Of a stretch of 64,000 nucleotides of DNA, positions 26,137 through 34,526 are shown piece after piece. Made by a program: the position numbers and the translations under genes. The notes below the pieces were generated by a model. That model saw only the letters and a program-made list of their open reading frames with translations. It was not told the origin of the DNA and did no database searches. The first letter of the stretch is position 1, and each line of letters opens with the position of its first letter. The stretch comes from Paenibacillus sp. HWE-109 (lineage in GTDB: Bacteria; Bacillota; Bacilli; Paenibacillales; NBRC-103111): the NCBI RefSeq assembly GCF_022163125.1, contig NZ_CP091881.1:5952001-6016000 (forward strand), read 5' to 3'.

Positions 26137-27420
26137 TTATTGCTCTTCAACTGCCGTCATTTGAACTTTTTCTTTATCTCTTAATTGGTTCGGGCTCGTT
26201 TTTACGACAAGTTCGCCCTCTTTAAGACCGGAAATCACTTCCTGAATAGGCTCATTCAAGCGACCTAGCTGGACACTTCGTTTCTCAACCGTATCGCCTG
26301 CAACCACGAACACATAGTTGGCATCGCCTTCTTTAACTAATGCATACGTAGGAACGGTGAGCACGATCTGATCTTTCTCTTCCGTCATTTGAATCATTAA
26401 TTTCATACCAGGCTTCAAGGCTAAATCCTTATTCGGTACTTCCAAATTGATTTCATAAGCTCTGGTTTGGGGATCTATTACCTTGGAGATATAACTGATC
26501 GGCCCTTTGAACTTCTGCGTAGTTCCCGTTAAATAGTAAGGCAATTCTTTCTTGTCACTCAAGTGTCTCGTTTCTTCTTCCGTCAGCTGCGCTTTGATCT
26601 TGATGGGATCCAGTCTTATAATGACCCCAACCGCTGATCCCATCTGCAGCGACATCCCGGCTTCCAGCGGCATCTCGGTCAATAGACCGCTGACTTGTGC
26701 CTTTATTTCAAAGTTTTTGAGTGTTTGATCTATTTGCTGCAAGGCAATCTGATCATTCTTGAGTTGTGTTTCCAGCTCCGAGGTCATGTCAATCGGCTCC
26801 AGCATCGTCAACTTCTTCTTGAGCTGATCCAGATCCATCTGAGCATCCATCATCTGAGTTTCCATTTGGAACAACTGGGCTTTGGTCACTAAACCAATAT
26901 CATAATCATTCTTCATTTTGTTATAGCTTCTGCGCAGGCTGGTCATCCCTAATTCCTTTTTTTGAATCGAGTTGCTCATTTCCAGCTTTTGATTTTCGGT
27001 CTCTTTCTTGGCCTTCACTCTTGCTTTTTCAATGGCTTCTTGCGCCGTCTTAACCGTTAGTTCAGCAACTTGCCTTTGCAGGGCAACATCTCCAGATTTG
27101 AGTCTGAGGATAACTTCGCCTTCTTGTACCATATCTCCGCGCTTCTTGAAAATTTGCTCCACATCACCAGCTGCTTTGGACACAACGCCGAATTGAGCCG
27201 AGGATTGCACTTCAGCGGTACGCTCGAGAGGATCGCCGATTTTTTGCTTAATGACTTTAAAGGCTTTCACACTTTTCAGACCTTGTTCATTATAAACAGA
27301 TTTCGAATCGGAATTAATCGGAGCTGTATCTGAGCATCCAGACAAAACGCCAATGCTTAGCGCCAAGATACAGAAGGTTCTTGCAGTTTTTTTACGCGGC
27401 TTACATCTTTTTTGTCTCAT
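26137..27420 (-). CDS. HlyD/RND-type membrane-fusion lipoprotein
   Basis: 427 residues. A lipobox (LSIGVLSGC) gives a lipid-anchored extracellular protein. The body is that of efflux adaptor proteins: a biotinyl-lipoyl-like half (GDVEQIFKKRGDMVQEGEVILRL), a long coiled-coil hairpin (residues about 115-215), the second lipoyl half (IKAQVSGLLTEMPLEAGMSL) and a beta-barrel (LKPGMKLMIQM). Such proteins normally pair with a MacB-type ABC transporter, but no such transporter is adjacent. Third gene of the wzz operon. It may bridge an exporter encoded elsewhere or act in EPS or peptide export. Function inferred from fold only. Confidence 0.85.
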   Translation of the reverse strand: MRQKRCKPRKKTARTFCILALSIGVLSGCSDTAPINSDSKSVYNEQGLKSVKAFKVIKQKIGDPLERTAEVQSSAQFGVVSKAAGDVEQIFKKRGDMVQEGEVILRLKSGDVALQRQVAELTVKTAQEAIEKARVKAKKETENQKLEMSNSIQKKELGMTSLRRSYNKMKNDYDIGLVTKAQLFQMETQMMDAQMDLDQLKKKLTMLEPIDMTSELETQLKNDQIALQQIDQTLKNFEIKAQVSGLLTEMPLEAGMSLQMGSAVGVIIRLDPIKIKAQLTEEETRHLSDKKELPYYLTGTTQKFKGPISYISKVIDPQTRAYEINLEVPNKDLALKPGMKLMIQMTEEKDQIVLTVPTYALVKEGDANYVFVVAGDTVEKRSVQLGRLNEPIQEVISGLKEGELVVKTSPNQLRDKEKVQMTAVEEQ

Positions 27421-27465
27421 TAGCTATAAACTCGCTCCCCTTACTTTGATTTTGTTAACGGACTT

Positions 27466-28131
27466 TTATAAATAAGCATCTGCACGATAGTCTTTGATTT
27501 CGTTTAAGACCACACCGATCAATTTGGCGTTGGCCATCATTAGCTCTTCTTTCACTTTCTTGGCCATATTGCGCTTCACTTTGCCGTATTCAACAACGAG
27601 AAGAACCCCGTCGCATTGCGCTGCCAAGAGCTTGGCATCCGTTAAGGTCAGTACCGAAGGCGTATCTACAATCACCAAGTCATAACCGGCTTTGAAATCA
27701 GTTAGAAGCGCAGCCATTCGTTTGGAGGCTAACAGCTCAGAAGGATTTTGCCGCCCAGCACCCGAGGTCATGATCCATAAATTTTCGATAAATGATTCCT
27801 GAATGCTTTCCTCCATAGAGGTCTCGCTGCCTAAATAAGTCGTCAATCCCACTGTATTTTCCTTATTAAACACCGAATGAATGGAAGGATTTCTTAAATC
27901 GGCATCCAGCAAAAGGACCTTCTTGCCAATCTGTGCATAAGCAACGGCCAAATTGACCGCTGTCGTCGTTTTACCTTCACCGCGACTTGCCGAAGTCACC
28001 GTAATGGTTTTGACTTCCTGTCCCAAAGCCGAACATTCAATATTAAAGCGTAAAGAACGATAGGCCTCTGATACCGGAGAATGCGGGTTGATTTGCATCA
28101 TAATCGGAACATTAGTGGATGGTTTTGGCAT
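27466..28131 (-). CDS. bacterial tyrosine kinase (CpsD/EpsB/YwqD-like BY-kinase)
   Basis: About 221 residues. Walker A SASRGEGKTT, Walker A' VLLLDADLR and Walker B LVIVDTPSV define a BY-kinase. The C-terminal tyrosine cluster is minimal (DYRADAYL, two Tyr). It autophosphorylates and, with the Wzz-like activator, controls chain length and export of EPS. ATG 28131 follows GGGG at 9 bases and overlaps the wzz stop by 20 bp; earlier ATGs lie deep in wzz. Length is close to that of Firmicute kinases split from their membrane activator. Confidence 0.92.
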   Translation of the reverse strand: MPKPSTNVPIMMQINPHSPVSEAYRSLRFNIECSALGQEVKTITVTSASRGEGKTTTAVNLAVAYAQIGKKVLLLDADLRNPSIHSVFNKENTVGLTTYLGSETSMEESIQESFIENLWIMTSGAGRQNPSELLASKRMAALLTDFKAGYDLVIVDTPSVLTLTDAKLLAAQCDGVLLVVEYGKVKRNMAKKVKEELMMANAKLIGVVLNEIKDYRADAYL

Positions 28132-28879
28132 ATGGCGTTTCCCCTGTTTTTTTACTGGATTTATAACTCCGTTTGGTACGCGGTTCTTTATCCTTGTCTT
28201 TGAACTTAGGTATGTAGGCCATTGTTGGTGCTGCGAAAATATCGCGGACATCCTCATCCGTTTTGATCGTGTCATCCAAGGCATCTAGGAGAAGCGTTAA
28301 GCCAACCATACCAGCGAGGGACACAATAAAGCTTAGAATAATATATTGATTAGACTTCTGATTGATAGGAATCGGATAATCCTGACTTTTGGCCCTATTC
28401 AGAATCGTGACATTATCGACCTTCATAATCTTGGGAATTTCCAGTTGAAAGACATCGGAAACCGCATTGGCGATTTTCACAGCCTTCTCATGCGAGAAGT
28501 GTCGAGCACTGATGGTCATTACTTGCGTTTCATTGAGGTTAGACACATAAACGATGGATATGAGTTGATCCGTGGAAACATTTAAATCGGGGTAACGTTG
28601 AACGACTTTATCCATAATAGCAGGAGTTCTAATAATTTCCTTGAATGTGTTCATAAGAGCAAGATTAACGCCTATGGCGCCATAATCAATTTGTTCTTTG
28701 CCTAATTGATCCTGCTCAACAGTTTTATTTACAATCAATTTCGTGGATGCTTGATAGATAGGTTGATAGTTGGATGAGGTATACAGGGCTGTGAGAATAG
28801 TTACCCCCAGCACGCATATCGCAATTAGCCACATACGCTTTTTTATAATAATTAAGTACTCTTTCACATTGATTTCCAT
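28112..28879 (-). CDS. Wzz/CapA/EpsA-like chain-length regulator and kinase activator
   Basis: About 255 residues with two membrane segments (about residues 17-37 and 190-210), an extracellular loop between them, and a cytosolic tail that should contact the BY-kinase. N-terminal MEINVKEYLIIIKKRMWLI and the proline-rich PIPINQKSN before the second segment are typical of Wzz proteins. ATG 28879 follows GGAGGGG. First gene of the operon and controlled by a promoter with a palindrome in the spacer. Confidence 0.9.
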   Translation of the reverse strand: MEINVKEYLIIIKKRMWLIAICVLGVTILTALYTSSNYQPIYQASTKLIVNKTVEQDQLGKEQIDYGAIGVNLALMNTFKEIIRTPAIMDKVVQRYPDLNVSTDQLISIVYVSNLNETQVMTISARHFSHEKAVKIANAVSDVFQLEIPKIMKVDNVTILNRAKSQDYPIPINQKSNQYIILSFIVSLAGMVGLTLLLDALDDTIKTDEDVRDIFAAPTMAYIPKFKDKDKEPRTKRSYKSSKKTGETPYAKTIH

Positions 28880-28933
28880 GATTCCCCTCCAAAGAAGTCT
28901 TCTTTGCTTGATGTTCCGTTTCAATTAACCTTT

Positions 28934-28990
28934 GATACTATTTGTATCATGTTATAGGTATACTTTAAGATACTTTTTGTATCATGTCAA
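28934..28990 (-). promoter_or_regulatory. promoter of the wzz operon with twin GATAC-N5-GTATC palindromes
   Basis: On the minus strand TTGACA (28985-28990) and a weaker TAAAGT (28962-28967) are 17 bases apart. The 15-bp palindrome at 28969-28983 fills the spacer. A second copy at 28934-28948 lies just after the predicted start of transcription, 35 bp from the first, centre to centre. This is a repressor layout like that of the SinR-like promoters but with another recognition sequence. Confidence 0.72.
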
Positions 28991-29047
28991 TACAATTTTT
29001 CGCGATTAAGTTCCAAATCGTATCACGCATTCAACGTAAAAAAAAGA

Positions 29048-29080
29048 GAGAGAAGCTCTCCGCTTGCGGAGACTTCTCTC
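29048..29080 (-). terminator. rho-independent terminator after the LuxR gene
   Basis: Stem GAGAGAAG...CTTCTCTC with an inner CTCCGC/GCGGAG stem and TTGC loop, followed on the minus strand by a run of T. It ends the HD-GYP/LuxR operon just before the wzz promoter region. Confidence 0.85.
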
Positions 29081-29086
29081 ATCGTT

Positions 29087-29383
29087 TTAATTGCCTATGG
29101 CTTGTATTCGACTAAGTTCATTTGATCGTTTCGAGAGCGTCAATGCCTGTTGCAGGAGCAGGGCTAACAATCTGCGCATCGATCCAATCCCAATTTTACT
29201 CATGATATTCGCTAAATGAATTTTTACCGTCTTTTCGCTAATACAACAGCTTTCAGCAATTTCCCGATTCGTGTAGCCATGTGTAGCGATTAGACCGAGA
29301 ATCTCTGATTCACGCTGGGTTAAACCATAACTAGCAAAAAATTGATTCAATAGCTGGCTGTCTTCTACCATTATTTCCTTCAT
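29087..29383 (-). CDS. LuxR/GerE-type helix-turn-helix regulator
   Basis: 98 residues. The whole protein is essentially a LuxR-type DNA-binding domain: LTQRESEILGLIATHGYTNR then EIAESCCISEKTVKIHLANIMSKIG. There is no receiver or ligand domain. ATG 29383 follows AAAGGAAG and overlaps the HD-GYP stop by 4 bp. Lying next to the wzz operon, it is a candidate local regulator of EPS genes. Its DNA site is unknown. Confidence 0.88.
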   Translation of the reverse strand: MKEIMVEDSQLLNQFFASYGLTQRESEILGLIATHGYTNREIAESCCISEKTVKIHLANIMSKIGIGSMRRLLALLLQQALTLSKRSNELSRIQAIGN

Positions 29384-30420
29384 ACAACAACTTCCTTTAT
29401 ATGAATATGTCGTTCTCGACTAAGATCTACAAAAATATCATCAATCTTAACAAGGGGGTTCGTATCATCCGTAGGATTAATATAAACGACCTCTCCCCAT
29501 CGACCATCAGTAAGCTTCACTTTCCTGCCAACTAAATTCTGGATCATATTATTCAGAAAAACAGCGACAATATGAGGGTCTAATTCACCGAAAAAGCCTT
29601 CCCTCATCCGATTAACAACTTCGTAAAATGGCATCATCTCATGGTAAGGGCGCTTCGAGGACATAGCATGAAAGACATCTGCAACGGCTACGATACGGCT
29701 CATGCGATCTACTTGTGAATCCTTGAGACCTAGCGGATACCCCGTGCCATCAGCCCGTTCATGATGCTGCAGCGCGACTAGGGCAACCCTATAATGAATC
29801 CCCGCAGTTTCTCTAAGCATATTGTAGCCTCGAACCGTGTGCTGCTTCATTTCGCCATATTCATCGTTCGACAGCTTACCTGGCTTCAGCAGAATTTCTT
29901 CTGCTATCGTAATCTTCCCTACATCATGCATGGTAGCAGCAAGAGATAGCAGCGCCACTTCTTTATCATCGAGATTTAACCATTTCCCAATCAGCGTTGA
30001 CAGAATTCCAACACCAATATTGTGCTGATGCGTGTATTCATCTTTCGCTTTGACTGCTTGAAACAACTCGTATAAATCGGGGTTCTCTGCCGCTTGCTGA
30101 ACAATAGGAATCAAATCATTCTTGATTTCTAGCAAGGGGATTTTCTTCTGTGATTGAATGCGCTCGAATAAATCCTTGGCATATTGAGAAGCTTTTTGGA
30201 CAAGGTGTTCGGAGGAATTAATGGATGATTCGGATTCAATTTCTTCTTCTTCTTCAATGGTCGTCATGATGTCCATGAAGTCAATACGATGCTGCTGGAA
30301 TAAATCCAGGTGTTCCTGCGTGAGGACGGATTGACTTGGTACTAGTACAAGTCCATAACTTGTTGTGACATCGTATTTCAACTTCTTACCCAATAGTTCT
30401 CTCAAAGAAGCTCGCCCCAA
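29380..30420 (-). CDS. HD-GYP domain protein, probable cyclic-di-GMP phosphodiesterase
   Basis: Up to 346 residues. The HD pair is in MHDVGKI (about 165-166) and the GYP motif in HHERADGTGYP (about 219-229), both intact, so c-di-GMP hydrolysis is expected. An N-terminal part of about 120 residues with an acidic run (EEEEEIES) is unassigned, and a C-terminal extension (GRWGEVVYINPTDD) follows the domain. The start is uncertain: only TTG codons are available near the 5' end (30420, 30405, 30393) and none has a strong ribosome site. It is co-translated with a LuxR regulator, linking second-messenger signalling to the EPS locus. Confidence 0.85.
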   Translation of the reverse strand: MGRASLRELLGKKLKYDVTTSYGLVLVPSQSVLTQEHLDLFQQHRIDFMDIMTTIEEEEEIESESSINSSEHLVQKASQYAKDLFERIQSQKKIPLLEIKNDLIPIVQQAAENPDLYELFQAVKAKDEYTHQHNIGVGILSTLIGKWLNLDDKEVALLSLAATMHDVGKITIAEEILLKPGKLSNDEYGEMKQHTVRGYNMLRETAGIHYRVALVALQHHERADGTGYPLGLKDSQVDRMSRIVAVADVFHAMSSKRPYHEMMPFYEVVNRMREGFFGELDPHIVAVFLNNMIQNLVGRKVKLTDGRWGEVVYINPTDDTNPLVKIDDIFVDLSRERHIHIKEVVV

Positions 30421-30671
30421 TTATTTCAAAATATAACCAATTTCAATTATATACGACAATTTTATTTGGATCTATGGGATAGATAGCCCGTATTTAAACG
30501 TATAAACTAGGATAAAGAGCCTATAGACTAAAAACCAATAACCCATATTAGGACTATTGATCTGGTCATTACATGAAATTCATTCTATCCCACCCCGTGA
30601 CATCCGTCTAGTCATCTGCATAGAGTAAGTATTGACAATTCCGCTTTAACCTAAGGAGGAACTTACTTACT

Positions 30672-31295
30672 ATGACAGCAAAGAAAAAGCAAGAGCTCAG
30701 AGACTTGGATCTAGATACCCAAAGCGTGCAACAGCCTGAGACGGAACAGCCTTTTAATGAAGCCTATCCGCAACCTGCGCCTTATCCATACGGCTATCCT
30801 GTACCACAAGCCTACGCTTGGGTGCCTGTTTATGATCCGCGCGGCTTGGGCGGCATGATTGGCATCCCAGGCTTTCCCGGCGGCGGCGGCGGGTTTCCCG
30901 GTGGCGGGATGATGCCTGGATTCCCAGGGCAGCCCGGATTCCCGGGGCAACCTGGCTTCCCTGGCGGCGGTTTCCCAGGTCCAGGCATGCCAGGACCTGG
31001 AACCGTGCCAGGCCAACCGCAAGGAGGCGACCAGCAGGCTCCCACCTCCCCGCCTCCAGCCTTCATCCCGCAAAAGCCGCTTACTGCAGCTGGCGGCGAG
31101 GCCTTCGCCATTAATCCTGGCGGCATTGCTCGCTGTTTGTTTAATTTCACATACGTGTGGCTGCGCAATGGCCAGTCCTTCTGGTACTTCCCTATCTTCG
31201 TGGGCTCAACGTCCATAGGCGGTTTCCGTTGGAATGGTTTCTCATGGATGTACTTTGGCATGGATTTGCGGTTTATCGACGCATTTACTTGTTAA
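30672..31295 (+). CDS. collagen-like Gly/Pro-rich protein with conserved C-terminal domain
   Basis: 207 residues. The N-terminal 60 residues are charged then Tyr/Pro-rich (PYPYGYPVPQAYAWVPVYDP). Residues about 63-130 are a low-complexity G-F-P-G-G / G-Q-P-G-F-P-G tract like collagen-type repeats. The last 70 residues look folded and aromatic (NFTYVWLRNGQSFWYFPIFV, then GGFRWNGFSWMYFG) and end in Cys. AAGGAGG stands before ATG 30672. No signal peptide. The composition suggests a spore coat or exosporium protein. I do not recognise a named family. Confidence 0.75.
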   Translation: MTAKKKQELRDLDLDTQSVQQPETEQPFNEAYPQPAPYPYGYPVPQAYAWVPVYDPRGLGGMIGIPGFPGGGGGFPGGGMMPGFPGQPGFPGQPGFPGGGFPGPGMPGPGTVPGQPQGGDQQAPTSPPPAFIPQKPLTAAGGEAFAINPGGIARCLFNFTYVWLRNGQSFWYFPIFVGSTSIGGFRWNGFSWMYFGMDLRFIDAFTC

Positions 31296-31340
31296 ATCTT
31301 CCGTTCAGAAAAAGCACGTTCGCTAGCTTATTCTCAGCGC

Positions 31341-31371
31341 ATCAGCCCCCACCATCATGGCGGGGGCTGAT
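31341..31371. terminator. hairpin between convergent genes
   Basis: An ATCAGCCCCC stem pairs with GGGGGCTGAT around a short centre. No T run is seen on either strand, so termination strength is uncertain. It lies between the collagen-like gene and the stop of the DUF1861 gene. Confidence 0.6.
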
Positions 31372-31377
31372 AGGCAT

Positions 31378-32331
31378 TTAAGCCATCTGCTCATACTCTG
31401 TAAAAGGATCCGCAATCTCCATATAATGGGCTTCGGTATCGCTGGCTCCAACATATAAATCCGCCCGACTGTTCGCCTTTCGGACCAAGCCTCCACTGAA
31501 GATCACATCTGCCAGATCTGCCCGCTTCGCCGGTCCGTCCGGGAAGTCGCTGCGGGTTGCGATGATTTTGACCGGCGACTTCTCCCTCGTCCAAGGATTA
31601 AGGACGAACGACATGGCATGATAATGCAGCCGTCCTTCTTCATCCGTATACGAGATATGGCCCAGCACACCAAGAAACCCATTTGTCAGCAAATGGATTT
31701 CATTGGCTCCGCCCCATTCGTCCTTCAGGAATTGATCGCGGAACAAGGGAGCCTGGATAATTGCAGTTTCCGATAAGTCATCGAACGAGTCGAGGATGCT
31801 GAATCCGATGACAGCCCGTGTGCCCTCAATGCCGAACGGCCTCGAAAATACGCCAATCCGTCCATCCGATAATGCCGTCAGCCGGATATCTTTCATGTTC
31901 CACGGACCCGAAGCAGCGTGTTTGAGTTCATGCAGGTTCTTCCCTCGGTAGAGCACAGTTTTCCAACCGATAATCGCTCTTTTCGTCACCGAGTCGAAAT
32001 ACAGCTCGACGCCACCGAAAATCCATTCGCCATTAATTTGGGTAATGAACGGATCTTGCAGTTGAAATTTAGGCAGATCCAGCTTGGGTGTCCAGACCTC
32101 ATCCCGGCAGGTAAAGAAGATGATTTCGGATTCCTCTGAATCCCGTGCCTCGACCCGGCCTGCGATATAAAGCTCCCCTTCATTCATGAAAGGAGCCGTA
32201 ATATTGTAGACATCCCGATCGCCGACTCCGGCAAAATGGAGTTTGCGGCCTTTGTGCTGAGCAGGCTGATAGTCAAGCAGTAGTTCTTTGCATGTCTTCG
32301 TTTGCCATTCCAATTTCATCATAGGTGACAT
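31378..32331 (-). CDS. DUF1861/MTP-like beta-propeller protein (GH130/GT108-related)
   Basis: 317 residues. The layout (INGEWIFGGVELYFDSV, SGPWNMKDIRLTALSDGRIG, VFSRPFG) is that of five-bladed beta-propeller carbohydrate enzymes grouped as DUF1861. Related GH130/GT108 proteins act on beta-mannosides as phosphorylases or transferases. It is the last gene of an operon with a GDP-mannose-forming enzyme and a GT4, which supports mannose chemistry. GAGAGG precedes the ATG. The exact reaction (synthesis or breakdown of a mannoside) cannot be decided here. Confidence 0.7.
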   Translation of the reverse strand: MSPMMKLEWQTKTCKELLLDYQPAQHKGRKLHFAGVGDRDVYNITAPFMNEGELYIAGRVEARDSEESEIIFFTCRDEVWTPKLDLPKFQLQDPFITQINGEWIFGGVELYFDSVTKRAIIGWKTVLYRGKNLHELKHAASGPWNMKDIRLTALSDGRIGVFSRPFGIEGTRAVIGFSILDSFDDLSETAIIQAPLFRDQFLKDEWGGANEIHLLTNGFLGVLGHISYTDEEGRLHYHAMSFVLNPWTREKSPVKIIATRSDFPDGPAKRADLADVIFSGGLVRKANSRADLYVGASDTEAHYMEIADPFTEYEQMA

Positions 32332-32341
32332 TCAGCCTCTC

Positions 32342-33421
32342 TCAGGTGTATTCCAGCATGCCTTTTTCTTTCAACATGGCAACGATTTCCTTGACATCCT
32401 GCGCTTTCTCCTTCGAACAGATGAGCAGAGCGTCCTTGGTATCTGCAATAATCAAACCATCAATACCCAGCGTGGTAATTAATCTTTTTTCCCCATATAT
32501 AATGGAATTTCGCGTTTCAATCCCTACGTAGTTCGCTTTCACAATATTCCCGTCTACATCCGGAGGAAAAATAGCCCCGAGCGCATCCCAACTTCCGATA
32601 TCGTTCCATCCAAAATCACCTTCAATAACGACAACCTCGTCGCAGCGCTCCAAAATGCCGTAATCAATAGAAATGTTTTGCAGCGAAGGATAAATGGCGT
32701 TAATCATTTTTACTTCCTGACTTGTGCCCATGTAGGCCATCAATGGCAGCATCGTTTTGTAGAGCCTCGGCAAAAATCGCTTGAAATTATCGAGAATGCT
32801 GGACGTTTTCCAAATGAACATCCCACTGTTCCACAAATAGTGACCTGAACTAAGATAGGACTGGGCCTTCGCAAAATTAGGCTTTTCTACGAATTCAGCA
32901 ACCTCATACACACTGCATGGCTTGCTCATGAAGGCTTCATTTTGACATGAAATATAGCCATAGCCTGTTGAGGGAAACGTAGGTTTGATTCCGATCGTCA
33001 CAAGCTTACCGGTTTCTATCGCAATTTGGCAGGCATGATCGAGCGTTTTCTTGAATTTATCTTCTTCCGTAATATGATGATCAGAAGGGAAAACGACCAT
33101 AAGGGAATCGCCATGGTGCTTTTCAATAAATAAGGCGGCGAGAAGAATGCTTGCCGCTGTGTTCTTGGCCACAGGCTCCGCCAAAATATTGCCGGGCTGG
33201 ACACTCGTATGCATGATGCTTTCCAGCAAAACAGCTTGAGAACGATTCGTAACCACGATCGTATTCTCCATAGGGATCACCCCATTGAACCGCTGGATCG
33301 TATCATTGAGCATAATATCATTGCCGCTGATATTCAGCAGCTGTTTGGGCAGCTCCTGCCTGGAAAGCGGCCAGAAGCGGGTTCCTCCGCCGCCGGCAAG
33401 TATCGTTGCGAATTTATTCAT
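32342..33421 (-). CDS. manC: mannose-1-phosphate guanylyltransferase
   Basis: 359 residues. The N-terminal LAGGGGTRFWPLSRQELPKQ is the nucleotide-binding signature of GDP-mannose pyrophosphorylases. The segments VFPSDHHI and VAEFVEKPNFAKAQSYLSSG also fit, as does the domain end near NSIIYGEKRLITTLG. It forms GDP-mannose in the cytosol. It lacks a phosphomannose isomerase half, so it is the short form. It overlaps the six-hairpin gene by 8 bp and precedes the DUF1861 gene in the same operon. Confidence 0.93.
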   Translation of the reverse strand: MNKFATILAGGGGTRFWPLSRQELPKQLLNISGNDIMLNDTIQRFNGVIPMENTIVVTNRSQAVLLESIMHTSVQPGNILAEPVAKNTAASILLAALFIEKHHGDSLMVVFPSDHHITEEDKFKKTLDHACQIAIETGKLVTIGIKPTFPSTGYGYISCQNEAFMSKPCSVYEVAEFVEKPNFAKAQSYLSSGHYLWNSGMFIWKTSSILDNFKRFLPRLYKTMLPLMAYMGTSQEVKMINAIYPSLQNISIDYGILERCDEVVVIEGDFGWNDIGSWDALGAIFPPDVDGNIVKANYVGIETRNSIIYGEKRLITTLGIDGLIIADTKDALLICSKEKAQDVKEIVAMLKEKGMLEYT

Positions 33422-34526
33422 GCTGCATCACCAACCTAGCCATACAGTAGGAGACGATATTTTCAGAGCCTTGGTTGAGATTCAAGCCGGTTGCATGAAT
33501 GCCATCGTAGCAGGCACCGGTCTGAGCATCAATCAATGATTCTTGACGTGAGTTGTGTCCGTGGAACCAGTCATAGCAGAGCAACGCTTTGGCGTAATAA
33601 GTTGTCTCTCCTAATGCCTTGTAAGCTTCCATACAAGCTAGCAGCATTTCGCATGCCTCAATCGGCTGCTCGTCAAACAGAGCTGCATCTTGACCTCTCG
33701 TCAGCCAACCATGGCTGCCAATCGGTTTGAAATAACCTTCCTGAGCGAAGGTAACAGACGCCAAATAGTCCAAGCTTTCCTTAGCCGTTAGTCGGAATTG
33801 CTCCGTGTGCTGCAACTGCGATGTAAGCTGCGAGGCCTTGAAAAGCGCCCAAGGCAGCATCGCGTTGCCATAGGTTATACTGTCCTCAAACCACAACCAG
33901 CCATCGCCTTTATTTGCTTGATATTGGGTATGCAGCCGCATTGCCAGCTCCTCCACCAAGGAAGCTATTTGTGCTTGCGGAAGAAATGCGGAATTTCCTT
34001 GTTCTTTAGTCGGATAAGGGAATTGATAAGTGAAAGATTGCGGCGTTTCGAGCATATACGTCAAGCCAATCATCGCATAGGCCATAGCCCGCGGAGACGA
34101 TAAGCTCTTCACATGCGAGAGTGCCTGATTGATCATATATCGGCAAGTATTCTGGATATTATCCGGGACAGATACTTCCGACAAGGTAAATCCGAGCGCC
34201 CATAAACAACGGCCCAAACAATCCTCCGAGCCTACCTGTTCAATGAATACCCGCTGATAATCCATGAAATTCCGAAAGCTGCCATCCTCATTTTGCGCAT
34301 GATGAAGAAAGGCCGAATAAATCGAAATTAGATTCAGCACCTTGTTCTCTTGACTGTTCTTGTACAGCATAACAGCAGCGATTAGAGCTCTTGCGTTGTC
34401 GTCAGACGTGTACCCTTTGGAACGATCAGGGATACCAAATTTCGTATGCTGGAAGATACCGGTATCATCCGTTAAGCGATACAAATAATCCGCTGTGAAC
34501 GGCTTGACCGCCAGCTTCCCCATCAA
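33414..34526 (-). CDS. six-hairpin (alpha/alpha barrel) glycosidase-like protein
   Basis: 370 residues, almost all helical, with repeated motifs of alpha/alpha barrel enzymes: GYTSDDNARALIAAVML, NEDGSFRNFMDY, GDGWLWFEDSITYGNAMLPW and YDGIHATGLNLNQGSENIVS. Acidic residues in these loops (Asp in TSDDNAR, Glu in WFEDS, Glu in GSENI) could be catalytic. It overlaps the GT4 upstream by 4 bp, and in other genomes the two occur as one fused protein as far as I recall. Glycoside hydrolase, phosphorylase or epimerase activity is possible. Substrate is probably a mannoside. Confidence 0.7.
   Translation of the reverse strand: MMGKLAVKPFTADYLYRLTDDTGIFQHTKFGIPDRSKGYTSDDNARALIAAVMLYKNSQENKVLNLISIYSAFLHHAQNEDGSFRNFMDYQRVFIEQVGSEDCLGRCLWALGFTLSEVSVPDNIQNTCRYMINQALSHVKSLSSPRAMAYAMIGLTYMLETPQSFTYQFPYPTKEQGNSAFLPQAQIASLVEELAMRLHTQYQANKGDGWLWFEDSITYGNAMLPWALFKASQLTSQLQHTEQFRLTAKESLDYLASVTFAQEGYFKPIGSHGWLTRGQDAALFDEQPIEACEMLLACMEAYKALGETTYYAKALLCYDWFHGHNSRQESLIDAQTGACYDGIHATGLNLNQGSENIVSYCMARLVMQHE

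Noticed and set aside
30711..31261. Long antisense frames opposite the collagen-like gene
   Set aside because: They arise from the GC-rich Gly/Pro repeat read on the other strand; the plus-strand gene has the ribosome site and coherent ends.
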